Positions 1-6,618 of a DNA stretch of 23,823 nt are shown one piece after another. A model generated the notes under the pieces. That model saw nothing but the letters and a program-made list of their open reading frames with translations, did not search any database and was not told where the DNA came from. Each line of letters opens with the position of its first letter. The first letter of the stretch is position 1. The position numbers were made by a program, and so were the translations under genes. The stretch covers positions 1 to 23,823 of the forward strand of contig DEIL01000134.1 of assembly GCA_002352445.1 (NCBI GenBank). The letters are read 5' to 3'. The stretch comes from Desulfobulbaceae bacterium UBA2775 (GTDB lineage: Bacteria > Desulfobacterota > Desulfobulbia > Desulfobulbales > Desulfocapsaceae).

Positions 1-1
1 T

Positions 2-136
2 TTTCATGCAGCCTTTTTCCAGCTCTCACAAGAAAGTGTGGGTATCGCAATTTACATTGGCCCCCATGAGACTACGAACATTCACGGGGATGAACTCGTG
101 CAGATACTTCATTCATTAAAACCGGTAATGCAGTAA
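2..136 (+). CDS. 3' end of an unidentified protein gene (partial)
   Basis: An open frame enters from the left edge and runs 44 codons to a TAA. The encoded tail reads plausibly as protein (hydrophobic stretch VGIAIYIGP, then a polar C-terminus ending KPVMQ). I do not recognise the family from so short a piece. It lies 25 bp upstream of the lipoprotein gene on the same strand, so the two may share a transcript. It is called from the absence of stops in this frame and the tight spacing to the next gene, so it could still be chance. Confidence 0.45.
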   Translation, partial: FHAAFFQLSQESVGIAIYIGPHETTNIHGDELVQILHSLKPVMQ

Positions 137-161
137 CCTCCATATACAGGGTGAGGCTTAC

Positions 162-374
162 ATGAAAAAAACAATACAGTTCTTATATGTGGTGTGTGTC
201 GCGCTCCTGTTGACCACTATAACAGGATGCGGCTCAACAGGCTATAGCGGGAGTTCCAGTTACTATCATGGAAGTTCATGGGGTTATGATAATTACTACC
301 GTTCCGGCGTCAATCGTCATTATCATCGGTCATCAGTGACAAGAACGAACGTTTCCCGTTCAAGGCGCAGGTAA
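162..374 (+). CDS. Small predicted lipoprotein, Ser/Tyr/Arg-rich
   Basis: A 70-residue protein with a bacterial lipoprotein signal: charged MKKT start, hydrophobic core at residues 6-20 and an ITGC lipobox, so cleavage and lipidation are expected at Cys23. The mature part is low complexity, rich in Gly, Ser and Tyr and then Arg/His (ending RSRRR), with no recognisable domain. A good ribosome site (GGTGAGG, 5 bases before ATG) fixes the start. Such short basic lipoproteins are usually of unknown function. An Ile at +2 is not seen; a Gly follows the Cys. The membrane into which it is anchored cannot be stated. It stands 16 bp ahead of the aldolase-like gene and may be co-transcribed with it. 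Confidence 0.75.
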   Translation: MKKTIQFLYVVCVALLLTTITGCGSTGYSGSSSYYHGSSWGYDNYYRSGVNRHYHRSSVTRTNVSRSRRR

Positions 375-390
375 ATCTTTACGTCGTCTT

Positions 391-993
391 ATGGAAACAT
401 ATCAAGGTATTAAATTTAATTACGACAAAACACGTTCATCTTTTAACTTTGACCAGAGGTTAGAGATACTGAATCACTGGACTGCCATTTTTACAGAACT
501 TGGTCTCGCGCCTTTACACAGTTCCGGGGCTTATGGCAATCAGTCATACCGCACCTCCTCTTCATCATTTATCATCACCAAAACAGGCATGAGTCCACAA
601 AACCATTGCAATGTGAAGGATTTTGTCCATGTAACAGGATTTGACAAAGTAAACAGCACTTTTACAACAGAAGGTCTCTCAACACCATCTTCAGAATGTT
701 TCCTCCATAACGCTTTATATAGCCGTCTACCGCAGATCAATGCTATTTTACATGGCCATTCTTCCCTCCTCTGCCGGTATGCTCAACAACTCAGCATACC
801 GGTTACAAAACAATTCCACGATTATGGAACTCCTGAACTTGCTGAGTCTGCATTGCAGGTGGTAAATAACGGCAGTAATTTTTTTATCCTTAGAGATCAC
901 GGTTTTGTAGCCCTGGGAAGTGATATCAACTCTGCCGGTAAACTGACCCTTGACTACTCTATCAAACTCATTACATTTCTTCGTGATAATTGA
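391..993 (+). CDS. Class II aldolase/adducin-family protein
   Basis: A 200-residue protein of the class II aldolase/adducin N-terminal fold, which includes the zinc-dependent fuculose- and ribulose-phosphate aldolases and epimerases. Visible family marks are GNQSYR at 50-55 (the phosphate-loop region), a PSSE.xLH motif with the catalytic-type Glu102, HGH at 121-123 and a third His in RDHGFVALG (His170). Together these supply the usual three zinc ligands and the acid. Length matches single-domain family members (about 200-220 residues). Substrate cannot be told from sequence: sugar phosphate aldolase, methylthioribulose-phosphate dehydratase-like and decarboxylase-like members share these motifs. 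No clear Shine-Dalgarno precedes the ATG, which suggests coupling to the lipoprotein gene just upstream. Neighbours give no pathway clue. Confidence 0.8.
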   Translation: METYQGIKFNYDKTRSSFNFDQRLEILNHWTAIFTELGLAPLHSSGAYGNQSYRTSSSSFIITKTGMSPQNHCNVKDFVHVTGFDKVNSTFTTEGLSTPSSECFLHNALYSRLPQINAILHGHSSLLCRYAQQLSIPVTKQFHDYGTPELAESALQVVNNGSNFFILRDHGFVALGSDINSAGKLTLDYSIKLITFLRDN

Positions 994-1035
994 AGCTTTA
1001 CGCTTATTTTTCCCCTTTCAACCAAGGAAATAGTT

Positions 1036-1659
1036 ATGAAAAAACTCATTCTTCCCATTGCTCTCTGCCTGATTTTAACATCCACCAGCTATGCTGAAGA
1101 TATTAAGGGCGAGGCGATTGACAGTCTTTCAACCGCCCGGACATTTGTCGAAAAGGGTAAATACAGCAAGGCAATCGACGAAATTAACTATGCTCTGGCG
1201 AAAATTAACGAACTGACAGCAGCCGGATTAATTAAATTCATTCCCGATCCTCCATCTGGTTTTACTCTTGATAACCAACAATCACAGGGTATCGGAGCAG
1301 GTGCTTCAATAACCGGGACGGCAGGAGCAAGTGCAGGTTATTCAAATCCCAACGGTGGTCATATCAACTTGAATATCGCGATTGGTGGGTTGACCGGTAA
1401 AATGGGGAGTCTTGCAGCCTTTGGCCAGATATTTGCTGGAATGGCACAACCAAGTACAGGGGGGCAAACCACGCAAATCCGTGTTCAAGGTTATACAGGA
1501 ACCCAGACCTATAACAGCCAGGACATGAGCGGGACATTAACCTTTCAGGTTGGGGACAAAAACTCGGTTACTATTGAAGGAAGCGATATCGAGTCAGCGG
1601 ATATTCTCAAACAACTGGCCAACAATATTGACTTTGCCGGACTTGAAGAAAACTATTAA
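1036..1659 (+). CDS. Secreted Gly/Ser-rich protein of unknown function
   Basis: A 207-residue protein with a standard Sec signal peptide (MKKL, hydrophobic to about residue 17, likely cut after TSYA at 20). Residues 22-60 form an amphipathic helical hairpin (STARTFVEKGKYSKAIDEI), similar to a single tetratricopeptide-like unit. A Gly/Ala/Ser-rich middle (GAGASITGTAGASAGYS) follows, then a possible beta-rich end. A good ribosome site (AAGGAAA, about 8 bases before ATG) supports the start. I do not recognise a named domain. It is probably periplasmic, since there is no lipobox or C-terminal outer-membrane signal. It is the last gene of this rightward run and ends before a palindrome that could stop transcription. 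Confidence 0.7.
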   Translation: MKKLILPIALCLILTSTSYAEDIKGEAIDSLSTARTFVEKGKYSKAIDEINYALAKINELTAAGLIKFIPDPPSGFTLDNQQSQGIGAGASITGTAGASAGYSNPNGGHINLNIAIGGLTGKMGSLAAFGQIFAGMAQPSTGGQTTQIRVQGYTGTQTYNSQDMSGTLTFQVGDKNSVTIEGSDIESADILKQLANNIDFAGLEENY

Positions 1660-1684
1660 GCGTTTTTGTATTATTGAAAATAAT

Positions 1685-1720
1685 TCAGGGGAATTACAGA
1701 AATTACTGTAAGTCCCCTGA
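1685..1720. terminator. Inverted repeat between convergent genes, possible terminator
   Basis: A 15-bp stem (left arm TCAGGGGAATTACAG at 1685-1699, right arm 1706-1720) pairs at 14 of 15 positions around a 6-base loop. It lies between the secreted protein gene (+) and porB (-), where a bidirectional terminator would be expected. The U-tract is weak: reading the minus strand, the stem is followed by ATTATTTTCAATA; on the plus strand there is no T run. It is therefore most likely a terminator for the por operon, but this is inferred from position and pairing. Confidence 0.5.
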
Positions 1721-1792
1721 TGAATAAAACCAAAAATTATACAGAGCAGACACCAGCACAATGAACTGCGCTTGAATGCCTCAGTTCATCAA

Positions 1793-2677
1793 TTAATACT
1801 TAGCCCACTTGGCATCAACCCGCTCCTGAACTTTTTTGACCAGCTCTGCATCAAGAGACTTGAATCTTCCCTGGGAATTAAAATAATCCGTCACGGGTGG
1901 TTTCTCTTTTCCAACAAGTCTTTTGGATTCTCCGGTAAGTTGAAATTCACCGTCTTCAATTTCATAAAGGTCAAAAAGACCTGACTTTACAGCTAGTTTT
2001 CCGACCTTTATGGTAAATCTTGTGTCAAAACTCCACCCCGGCGGACATGGAGTGTGCACATGAATATACCTGGGTCCGGAGATTGTCATGGCTTTTTTAA
2101 CTTTATCGTAAAAATCTAAAGGATATGCAGCTGAAGCTGTTGCAACATAACCGATTCCATGAGCTGCAATTATTGCAGGAACGTCTTTTTTCTCCTGCAA
2201 TTTTCCTTTAATTGGCGTTGTAGTAGTTAAAACACCCTGGGGAGTGGTACCTGATCGCTGCACACCTGTATTCATATACGCTTCGTTGTCATAGCAGATA
2301 TAAATGATATCCTCTCCCCTTTCACATGCCCCTGAAAGTGCCTGGATCCCGATATCACCGGTTCCACCGTCCCCTGCCCATGCCACAACATTGACGTTTT
2401 CTTTTTTCAATGCTTTCATGGCACCCCTAACTCCTGTTGCTGCAGCTCCTGTTGATGCAAAAGTGACGTTAACACATGGAAGCTTTGTAGAGGCAACCGG
2501 GTAAAGTCCCTGGAGTACAGTAAGGCAACTTGGAGGCACCACAAGGATTGTATTTTTACCCAGTGCCTTCAGTCCCATACGATATATAATTGAAAGTCCA
2601 CAACCTGAGCACGCGCGGTTTCCGGAGTGGACAAATTCTTCTTCAGTCAGATTTAATATAGTTGTTTTCTTTTCCAT
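1793..2677 (-). CDS. porB: 2-oxoacid:ferredoxin oxidoreductase, beta subunit
   Basis: The thiamine-diphosphate-binding catalytic half of a pyruvate- or 2-ketoisovalerate-type ferredoxin oxidoreductase, which converts a 2-oxoacid plus CoA to acyl-CoA, CO2 and reduced ferredoxin in the cytoplasm. The TPP/Mg motif GDGGTGDIG starts near residue 102, with the paired DNEAYMNTG near 130. Four cysteines (about 23, 26, 51 and 211: CSGC, PPSC, HTPCPPGW) are placed to hold the proximal [4Fe-4S] cluster of this family. I choose the start at 2677 (MEKKTT, preceded by AAGAAG) because it falls just after the porA stop. An in-frame ATG at 2710 would overlap porA by 22 bp and add 11 atypical residues. Length of about 294 fits the family. 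Last gene of porCDAB. Confidence 0.93.
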   Translation of the reverse strand: MEKKTTILNLTEEEFVHSGNRACSGCGLSIIYRMGLKALGKNTILVVPPSCLTVLQGLYPVASTKLPCVNVTFASTGAAATGVRGAMKALKKENVNVVAWAGDGGTGDIGIQALSGACERGEDIIYICYDNEAYMNTGVQRSGTTPQGVLTTTTPIKGKLQEKKDVPAIIAAHGIGYVATASAAYPLDFYDKVKKAMTISGPRYIHVHTPCPPGWSFDTRFTIKVGKLAVKSGLFDLYEIEDGEFQLTGESKRLVGKEKPPVTDYFNSQGRFKSLDAELVKKVQERVDAKWAKY

Positions 2678-2688
2678 AATATTCTTCT

Positions 2689-3882
2689 TTATAATTTTAA
2701 GCCTATCCATCGGGGAGTATCTCCAATTGTTTCTGGAGATTTACATGATTCAGTCAACGCATCGAGAAGATGCTGAGTTTTTATTTCTCTACCGCCAAGA
2801 CCTAAAATGTAATTATGAACATGTGGTTTAGTATCACTATTATAAAGTGCTGATTTGATATCGCCATATAATGCACCTTGATTTCCGTAGCTTAAAGCCT
2901 TTTCAAGGACGATTGCGCATTTTTTATCGGCAAGGGCAGCAACAATAACTTCATCAGGAAATGGTCGATACATCTGCACGCTCATAACACCGATTTTCAC
3001 ACCATCATCTCTCATGAGGTCAATTACATCCCTGAGTTGATACGATAATGAACCGATACATACAGCTACAAAATCTGCGTCAACACATTTATATTGCTCT
3101 ATAAGGGGATTTCCGCCCCGACCAAATTGTTCCTCAAACTCTTTATCAATTGCTGCATAGGTATCAAGTGTTGTCCGAAGATCCTCATGCAGATTATGAC
3201 GAATCTCTATATAACCGGGTTCAATTTCACCATCCACACCCGGCCTCACATCAGGAAGAGTAACAGGATTAAAATTTCCAGGATTCTCAGGGTCAAGAAA
3301 ATTCTTCGGAGCAAACGGTGGCAGGAAAGAATCCACCTGATCCTGATCAGGTTGCTCAAAGGGCATATATGTATGGGATAAAATGTAACCATCATAGCAG
3401 ACCATTACAGGGATGCTCACAGTCTGCGCCAGGAGAAACGCCTTTATCACAGAATCAATGATCTGCTGATGGTCATTGGCATAAATCTGTATCCAGCCGG
3501 CATCTCTTTGCGACATGGTATCCTGCTGGTCATTCCATACTGTCCATGGAGCACCGATCCCCCTGTTGGCAACACACATAACTAGAGGAAGCCTCGCACC
3601 TACAGCCCAGTGCAACTGCTCACTCATATAGAGAAGTCCATTTGCGCTTGTGGCGGTAAATGCTCTTGCTCCCGCTGTTGATGCAGCAATGCAGACAGCC
3701 ATTGCACTATGCTCACTCTCAACGGGAATGTACTGAGCGTCGAACTCTTCCGATTCAACAAATTCAGATAATTTTTCAGTCAGGGGGGTCTGAGGAGTAA
3801 TTGGATATGCAGCAATAACCTGCGCCCTTGAAAGCTTAACACCAGTTGCTGCTGCTACGTTGCCTGATTCGATAATATGCAT
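2689..3882 (-). CDS. porA: 2-oxoacid:ferredoxin oxidoreductase, alpha subunit
   Basis: The large alpha subunit (about 397 residues) of the four-subunit oxidoreductase. It begins with the domain that builds the TPP pocket with PorB (AAYPITPQTPLTE near residue 24, then PVESEHSAM with the conserved Glu). The family run SANGLLYMSE, ANRGIGAP, WNDQQD and MVCYDGYILSHTY follows, then a transketolase C-terminal-like domain that helps bind CoA. The start at 3882 is preferred over the ATG at 3918 because GAGGAG lies 10 bases ahead of it and it leaves a 4-bp gap to porD; the longer form would overlap porD by about 30 bp. The motifs look more PorA-like than keto-glutarate-like, but pyruvate and branched-chain oxoacid enzymes cannot be separated by eye. 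The divergent ilvE makes a branched-chain substrate worth considering. Confidence 0.93.
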   Translation of the reverse strand: MHIIESGNVAAATGVKLSRAQVIAAYPITPQTPLTEKLSEFVESEEFDAQYIPVESEHSAMAVCIAASTAGARAFTATSANGLLYMSEQLHWAVGARLPLVMCVANRGIGAPWTVWNDQQDTMSQRDAGWIQIYANDHQQIIDSVIKAFLLAQTVSIPVMVCYDGYILSHTYMPFEQPDQDQVDSFLPPFAPKNFLDPENPGNFNPVTLPDVRPGVDGEIEPGYIEIRHNLHEDLRTTLDTYAAIDKEFEEQFGRGGNPLIEQYKCVDADFVAVCIGSLSYQLRDVIDLMRDDGVKIGVMSVQMYRPFPDEVIVAALADKKCAIVLEKALSYGNQGALYGDIKSALYNSDTKPHVHNYILGLGGREIKTQHLLDALTESCKSPETIGDTPRWIGLKL

Positions 3883-3886
3883 GGTG

Positions 3887-4192
3887 TTATTTCTCCTCTT
3901 CCATGGGTGTTGCTTCATCTACCATGCTGATGGCATCAACAGGACACTCCTCAGCACAGATACCGCAACCTTTACAATAGTCAAAATTAATAACAGGCGG
4001 GATTGTCTTTGACACAACAGAATCCGGACAATAAAGCCAGCAGTTAAAACATGCTTTTTTATTCATCTTCACTGGAATACAGAGTTCAAGGTTGATTACC
4101 GGACGCAAAACACGCCATGATCCTGTATTGCCGCCATCCCCTGGCCCTGGTTTACTGCGCGATATCATTTTACAGAATTCTTCAGTTTTCAT
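3887..4192 (-). CDS. porD: 2-oxoacid:ferredoxin oxidoreductase, delta (ferredoxin) subunit
   Basis: A 101-residue two-cluster ferredoxin subunit that passes electrons from the TPP/proximal cluster to free ferredoxin. The second cluster motif is complete (Cys73, 76, 79, 83 in CKGCGICAEECP). The first is unusual: only CFNCWLYCP (Cys48, 51, 55) is seen, and the expected first cysteine is a lysine position. Cys38 ten residues earlier (ELCIPV) could replace it through an eight-residue insertion. The N-terminal 30 residues are Gly/Ser-rich (KPGPGDGGNTGSW), as is common in PorD. The start ATG overlaps the porC stop (ATGA), indicating translational coupling. The order gamma-delta-alpha-beta is the standard one for these enzymes. 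Confidence 0.9.
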   Translation of the reverse strand: MKTEEFCKMISRSKPGPGDGGNTGSWRVLRPVINLELCIPVKMNKKACFNCWLYCPDSVVSKTIPPVINFDYCKGCGICAEECPVDAISMVDEATPMEEEK

Positions 4193-4755
4193 ATGTATCC
4201 TCCAACTGCTGTGTTCTCAAACACAATTTTCGCAGCTTTTGAGTTCATTTCCGGTCTTTTTCCGGTGAATTCATTTTCAATTGCCGTAACCATAACATCT
4301 ATATTAACAAGGCCGGTCGCCTGTGAAAATGCACCGATTATTCCAGAATTAACGATTCCAGGTGGCAAGCCTGCTTCAACAGCATGTTTTGTAACATCTG
4401 AGACCGCAATTTTCGCACCTCCAAAACTGTATTCAGAAAGAGGCTTTGGTGCATTCAGGATTACCAGACCATTTTCTTTTAAACCGGCGATTACATCAAC
4501 TTCGTCCAGCAGAGTATGATCTAAAACAACAACCATATCCGGTGCAGTAATCGGCGAAAGATCGTAGATCTTATTCTTTGAAATCTTCAAAGAGACAAAG
4601 ACCGGCGCGCCTCTCCTTTCAGTGCCAAAGGTCGGAGCCATAACAACCCCTTTAAACCCGGAAGCGAATGCGCCGTTCGCAACAATCTTTGCCGCAGTAA
4701 TCGCTCCCTGTCCTCCTCGTCCATGCCATCTTATCTCAATTATGTCTGTTCTCAT
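4189..4755 (-). CDS. porC: 2-oxoacid:ferredoxin oxidoreductase, gamma subunit
   Basis: The 188-residue gamma subunit, a Rossmann-like domain that completes the CoA/TPP active site. Family marks are the N-terminal RWHGRGGQGAITAAKI, then MAPTFGTERRGAPV, a VVLDHTLLD segment and PPGIVNSGIIGAF. Length fits stand-alone gamma subunits (about 180-190). It is the first gene of porCDAB. GGTGG lies just before the ATG, and a sigma-54-type promoter candidate sits about 55 bp upstream. The complex feeds acetyl-CoA (or branched acyl-CoA) formation and reduced ferredoxin supply in anaerobes. Confidence 0.92.
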   Translation of the reverse strand: MRTDIIEIRWHGRGGQGAITAAKIVANGAFASGFKGVVMAPTFGTERRGAPVFVSLKISKNKIYDLSPITAPDMVVVLDHTLLDEVDVIAGLKENGLVILNAPKPLSEYSFGGAKIAVSDVTKHAVEAGLPPGIVNSGIIGAFSQATGLVNIDVMVTAIENEFTGKRPEMNSKAAKIVFENTAVGGYI

Positions 4756-4809
4756 TTTCCACCGATAATTTCTTTTCTAAAGTTTTAACATAAGGGTATA
4801 TAGCCACCG

Positions 4810-4825
4810 CGCAATCTTCCAGCCA
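4810..4825 (-). promoter_or_regulatory. Sigma-54 (RpoN) promoter candidate for porCDAB
   Basis: Read on the minus strand, the site is TGGCTGGAAGATTGCG. It matches the sigma-54 consensus TGGCACG-N4-TTGCW at TGGC, the G at position 7 and TTGC. The invariant GG and GC are 10 bases apart, as required. Transcription would start about 12 bases further on (near 4799), giving a leader of about 45 bases before porC. The site therefore has the right orientation, spacing and distance. If used, the operon would need an AAA+ activator; no activator-binding site was recognised upstream. Confidence 0.65.
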
Positions 4826-5010
4826 GCGCTGTAATATTCAACAATCTGTTCGACCGAAAGAGTCCTGACAAAATAGATGTTTTACTGCAGGGAGGGAAAC
4901 ATTTATTGTGTAAAATCAGGGATTGAAAAATAATTTGAATTTGCAAGACTACTTTTTTGCTATACACCTCGGATATGAAGTTTTTTACGAATCCATCCTG
5001 CAAAATAGGT

Positions 5011-5170
5011 TTGTACTAACCATCAACAAAGATAAACTCGTAAAAAGCTCCCTGCTCCGTCATTCCCGCGCAGGCGGGAATCCAGAACATACTGAAATGA
5101 CTGGATCGAAGTCTACGCTATCTCCCGCCTGCGCGGGAATGACGGAGCAGCCGAAGTATTTGGGTTTTCA
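5011..5170 (-). repeat. Dispersed palindromic repeat, copy 1
   Basis: Its core is a perfect 28-bp inverted repeat (5052-5079 with 5123-5150, arms beginning CTGCTCCGTCATTCCC) around a 43-base centre. That centre contains a second small pair ATCCAG/CTGGAT. The minus-strand reading starts with a CCCAAATACTTCG leader and ends with a CTTTTTACGAG-type trailer shared with the copies at 10230 and 18540, so this copy is inverted relative to them. A 31-base direct repeat (5018-5048 and 5174-5204, about 27 of 31 identical, starting AACCATCAACAA) flanks the palindrome. No coding sequence is present. It is a REP/MITE-like non-autonomous element. Confidence 0.85.
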
Positions 5171-5239
5171 CAAAACCATCAACAATGAGAAACTTGTAAA
5201 AACCATAAATTCCAGATGGCTAAGTAAAATGGTTATTTA

Positions 5240-5269
5240 TTGATTTAACGTGTAAATTAGCATTACACT
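5240..5269 (+). promoter_or_regulatory. Weak sigma-70-type promoter candidate for ilvE
   Basis: TTGATT (5240-5245) and TACACT (5264-5269) are separated by 18 bases. The site lies about 108 bp before the ilvE start, just outside the dispersed repeat. Neither box is perfect and the region is AT-rich, so chance matches are likely. Confidence 0.3.
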
Positions 5270-5377
5270 GAATACCATAATAATAACTTAATAGGTAGAA
5301 TGCTGTTAATTTTTTATAGAAAATATTATATTAGCAAAATCCCGGTAAACAAATAATCTTATATAACAGAGGTTGCA

Positions 5378-6451
5378 ATGAAAATTACGATAAAAAAAGC
5401 TGAAACACTGAAGAACCATCCCGAAGATTCCGGTCTCGGCTTCGGAACTTTTTTTACAGATCACATGTTTAATATGGACTATGATCCGGAAAAAGGCTGG
5501 CACAACCCCCGAATTGAACCTTACGGTCCAATTGAAATGGATCCCTCTACAATGGTTCTGCATTATGGCCAGGCAATTTTCGAAGGCTTAAAAGCATACA
5601 AAACTGAGTCTGGTAAAATAAATCTTTTCAGACCACAGGATAACTTAAAACGGCTGAACAATTCAGGTCATATGCTCTGCATGCCTGCACTAGACGAAGA
5701 ATTTGTTCTTGAGGCACTGTTAACGCTTTTGGATATCGAAAAAGATTGGGTACCCGGCACAGCGGGAACATCTCTCTACATTCGTCCAACTATAATTGCA
5801 ACCGACCCTTATATCGGCCTTCGCTCTTCCAATACGTACAGATTTTTTATTATTCTTTCTCCTGTAGGTGCATATTATCCTGAAGGTTTTGACCCTGTAA
5901 AAATCTGGGTCACAACAGAATACGTCCGCGCTGTCAGGGGTGGAGTCGGAGAGGCAAAGACAGCCGGAAATTATGCTGCAAGCCTTTTTGCGACAGAACT
6001 TGCACAGAAGGATGGCTACACACAGGTGATGTGGCTTGATGGAGTTGAGCTCAAGTATGTTGAAGAAGTTGGATCGATGAACATCTTCTTTCTAATTGGG
6101 GATGAACTTATCACACCAGAGCTAAACAGGAGTATTTTATCCGGGATTACAAGAGACTCCGTCATAAAACTTACAAAATCCTGGGACATTAACGTTGTTG
6201 AGAGAAAAATCAGTATCGATGAAATTTACGACGCCCATGGGAATGGAAAACTCAAGGAGGTTTTTGGTTCGGGTACTGCCGCTGTAATTTCTCCTGTTGG
6301 AAACATTAAATTCAAAGGCAAAGAAATCACAATTGGCGATGGCGGTGTGGGACCTCTTGCCGCAAAACTCTTTAGCGACCTTATGGATATCCAGTACGGA
6401 AAAGCAGACGACCCGTTTAACTGGATTATACCTCTATCACCCATGAAATGA
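5378..6451 (+). CDS. ilvE: Branched-chain amino acid aminotransferase
   Basis: A 357-residue fold-type IV PLP enzyme that swaps the amino group between glutamate and the 2-oxoacids of valine, leucine and isoleucine. It has the eukaryotic/Bacillus-type BCAT pattern: LHYGQAIFEGLKAY (61-74), FRP..N..RL (84-93), RPTIIATD (136-143), the PLP-lysine motif GGVGEAKTAGNYAAS with Lys194, VEEVGSMNIFF, and the phosphate-binding GSGTAAVISPV near the end. Full length for this class (about 355-360). AGAGG about 6 bases before ATG supports the start. It stands alone, divergent from porCDAB, and its products are the amino-acid forms of the oxoacids that a Vor-type enzyme would oxidise. Confidence 0.95.
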   Translation: MKITIKKAETLKNHPEDSGLGFGTFFTDHMFNMDYDPEKGWHNPRIEPYGPIEMDPSTMVLHYGQAIFEGLKAYKTESGKINLFRPQDNLKRLNNSGHMLCMPALDEEFVLEALLTLLDIEKDWVPGTAGTSLYIRPTIIATDPYIGLRSSNTYRFFIILSPVGAYYPEGFDPVKIWVTTEYVRAVRGGVGEAKTAGNYAASLFATELAQKDGYTQVMWLDGVELKYVEEVGSMNIFFLIGDELITPELNRSILSGITRDSVIKLTKSWDINVVERKISIDEIYDAHGNGKLKEVFGSGTAAVISPVGNIKFKGKEITIGDGGVGPLAAKLFSDLMDIQYGKADDPFNWIIPLSPMK

Positions 6452-6559
6452 ATTTCACAACGATGACACCGCTTCGCTGTTACAAAAGTAATGTAACCGG
6501 GATTCGGAGAAATGTGCATTCTCTCCTCTGTGTTCTCTATGAACTCTGTGATTTAAGCT

Positions 6560-6604
6560 CTGGAACTCTACGTTTATCTGTTGTTTTTTATGGCAGAGTT
6601 CCAG
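6560..6604. repeat. Inverted repeat between ilvE and glmM
   Basis: Perfect 10-bp arms CTGGAACTCT (6560-6569) and AGAGTTCCAG (6595-6604) surround a 25-base T-rich loop. It lies between two convergent genes. There is no T run after either arm, so a standard intrinsic terminator is doubtful. Rho-dependent or bidirectional stopping is possible but not shown. Confidence 0.45.
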
Positions 6605-6618
6605 GAGTAAGGCACTAA

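Larger units (their letters stand above)
4756..5377. other. 622-bp divergent intergenic region between porC and ilvE
   Basis: This gap separates the por operon (-) from ilvE (+). It holds a sigma-54 promoter candidate for por, one copy of the dispersed palindromic repeat with flanking direct repeats, and a weak sigma-70-like promoter for ilvE. Open frames here (for example 4785-5003 minus and 4923-5243 plus) translate AT-rich or repeat sequence, lack ribosome sites and show no protein-like pattern, so I call no gene. Confidence 0.7.

Noticed and set aside
3094..3381. Plus-strand frame opposite porA
   Set aside because: Antisense shadow of a confidently identified gene, with no start signal.
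5018..5204. CRISPR-like repeat pattern
   Set aside because: Only two direct repeats around one palindrome; no series of equal repeats and spacers and no cas genes.
4923..5243. 106-codon plus-strand frame in the por/ilvE gap
   Set aside because: It translates through the palindromic repeat (HSRAGGNPEH, SPACAGMTEQ), a typical artefact of this repeat, and lacks a ribosome site.
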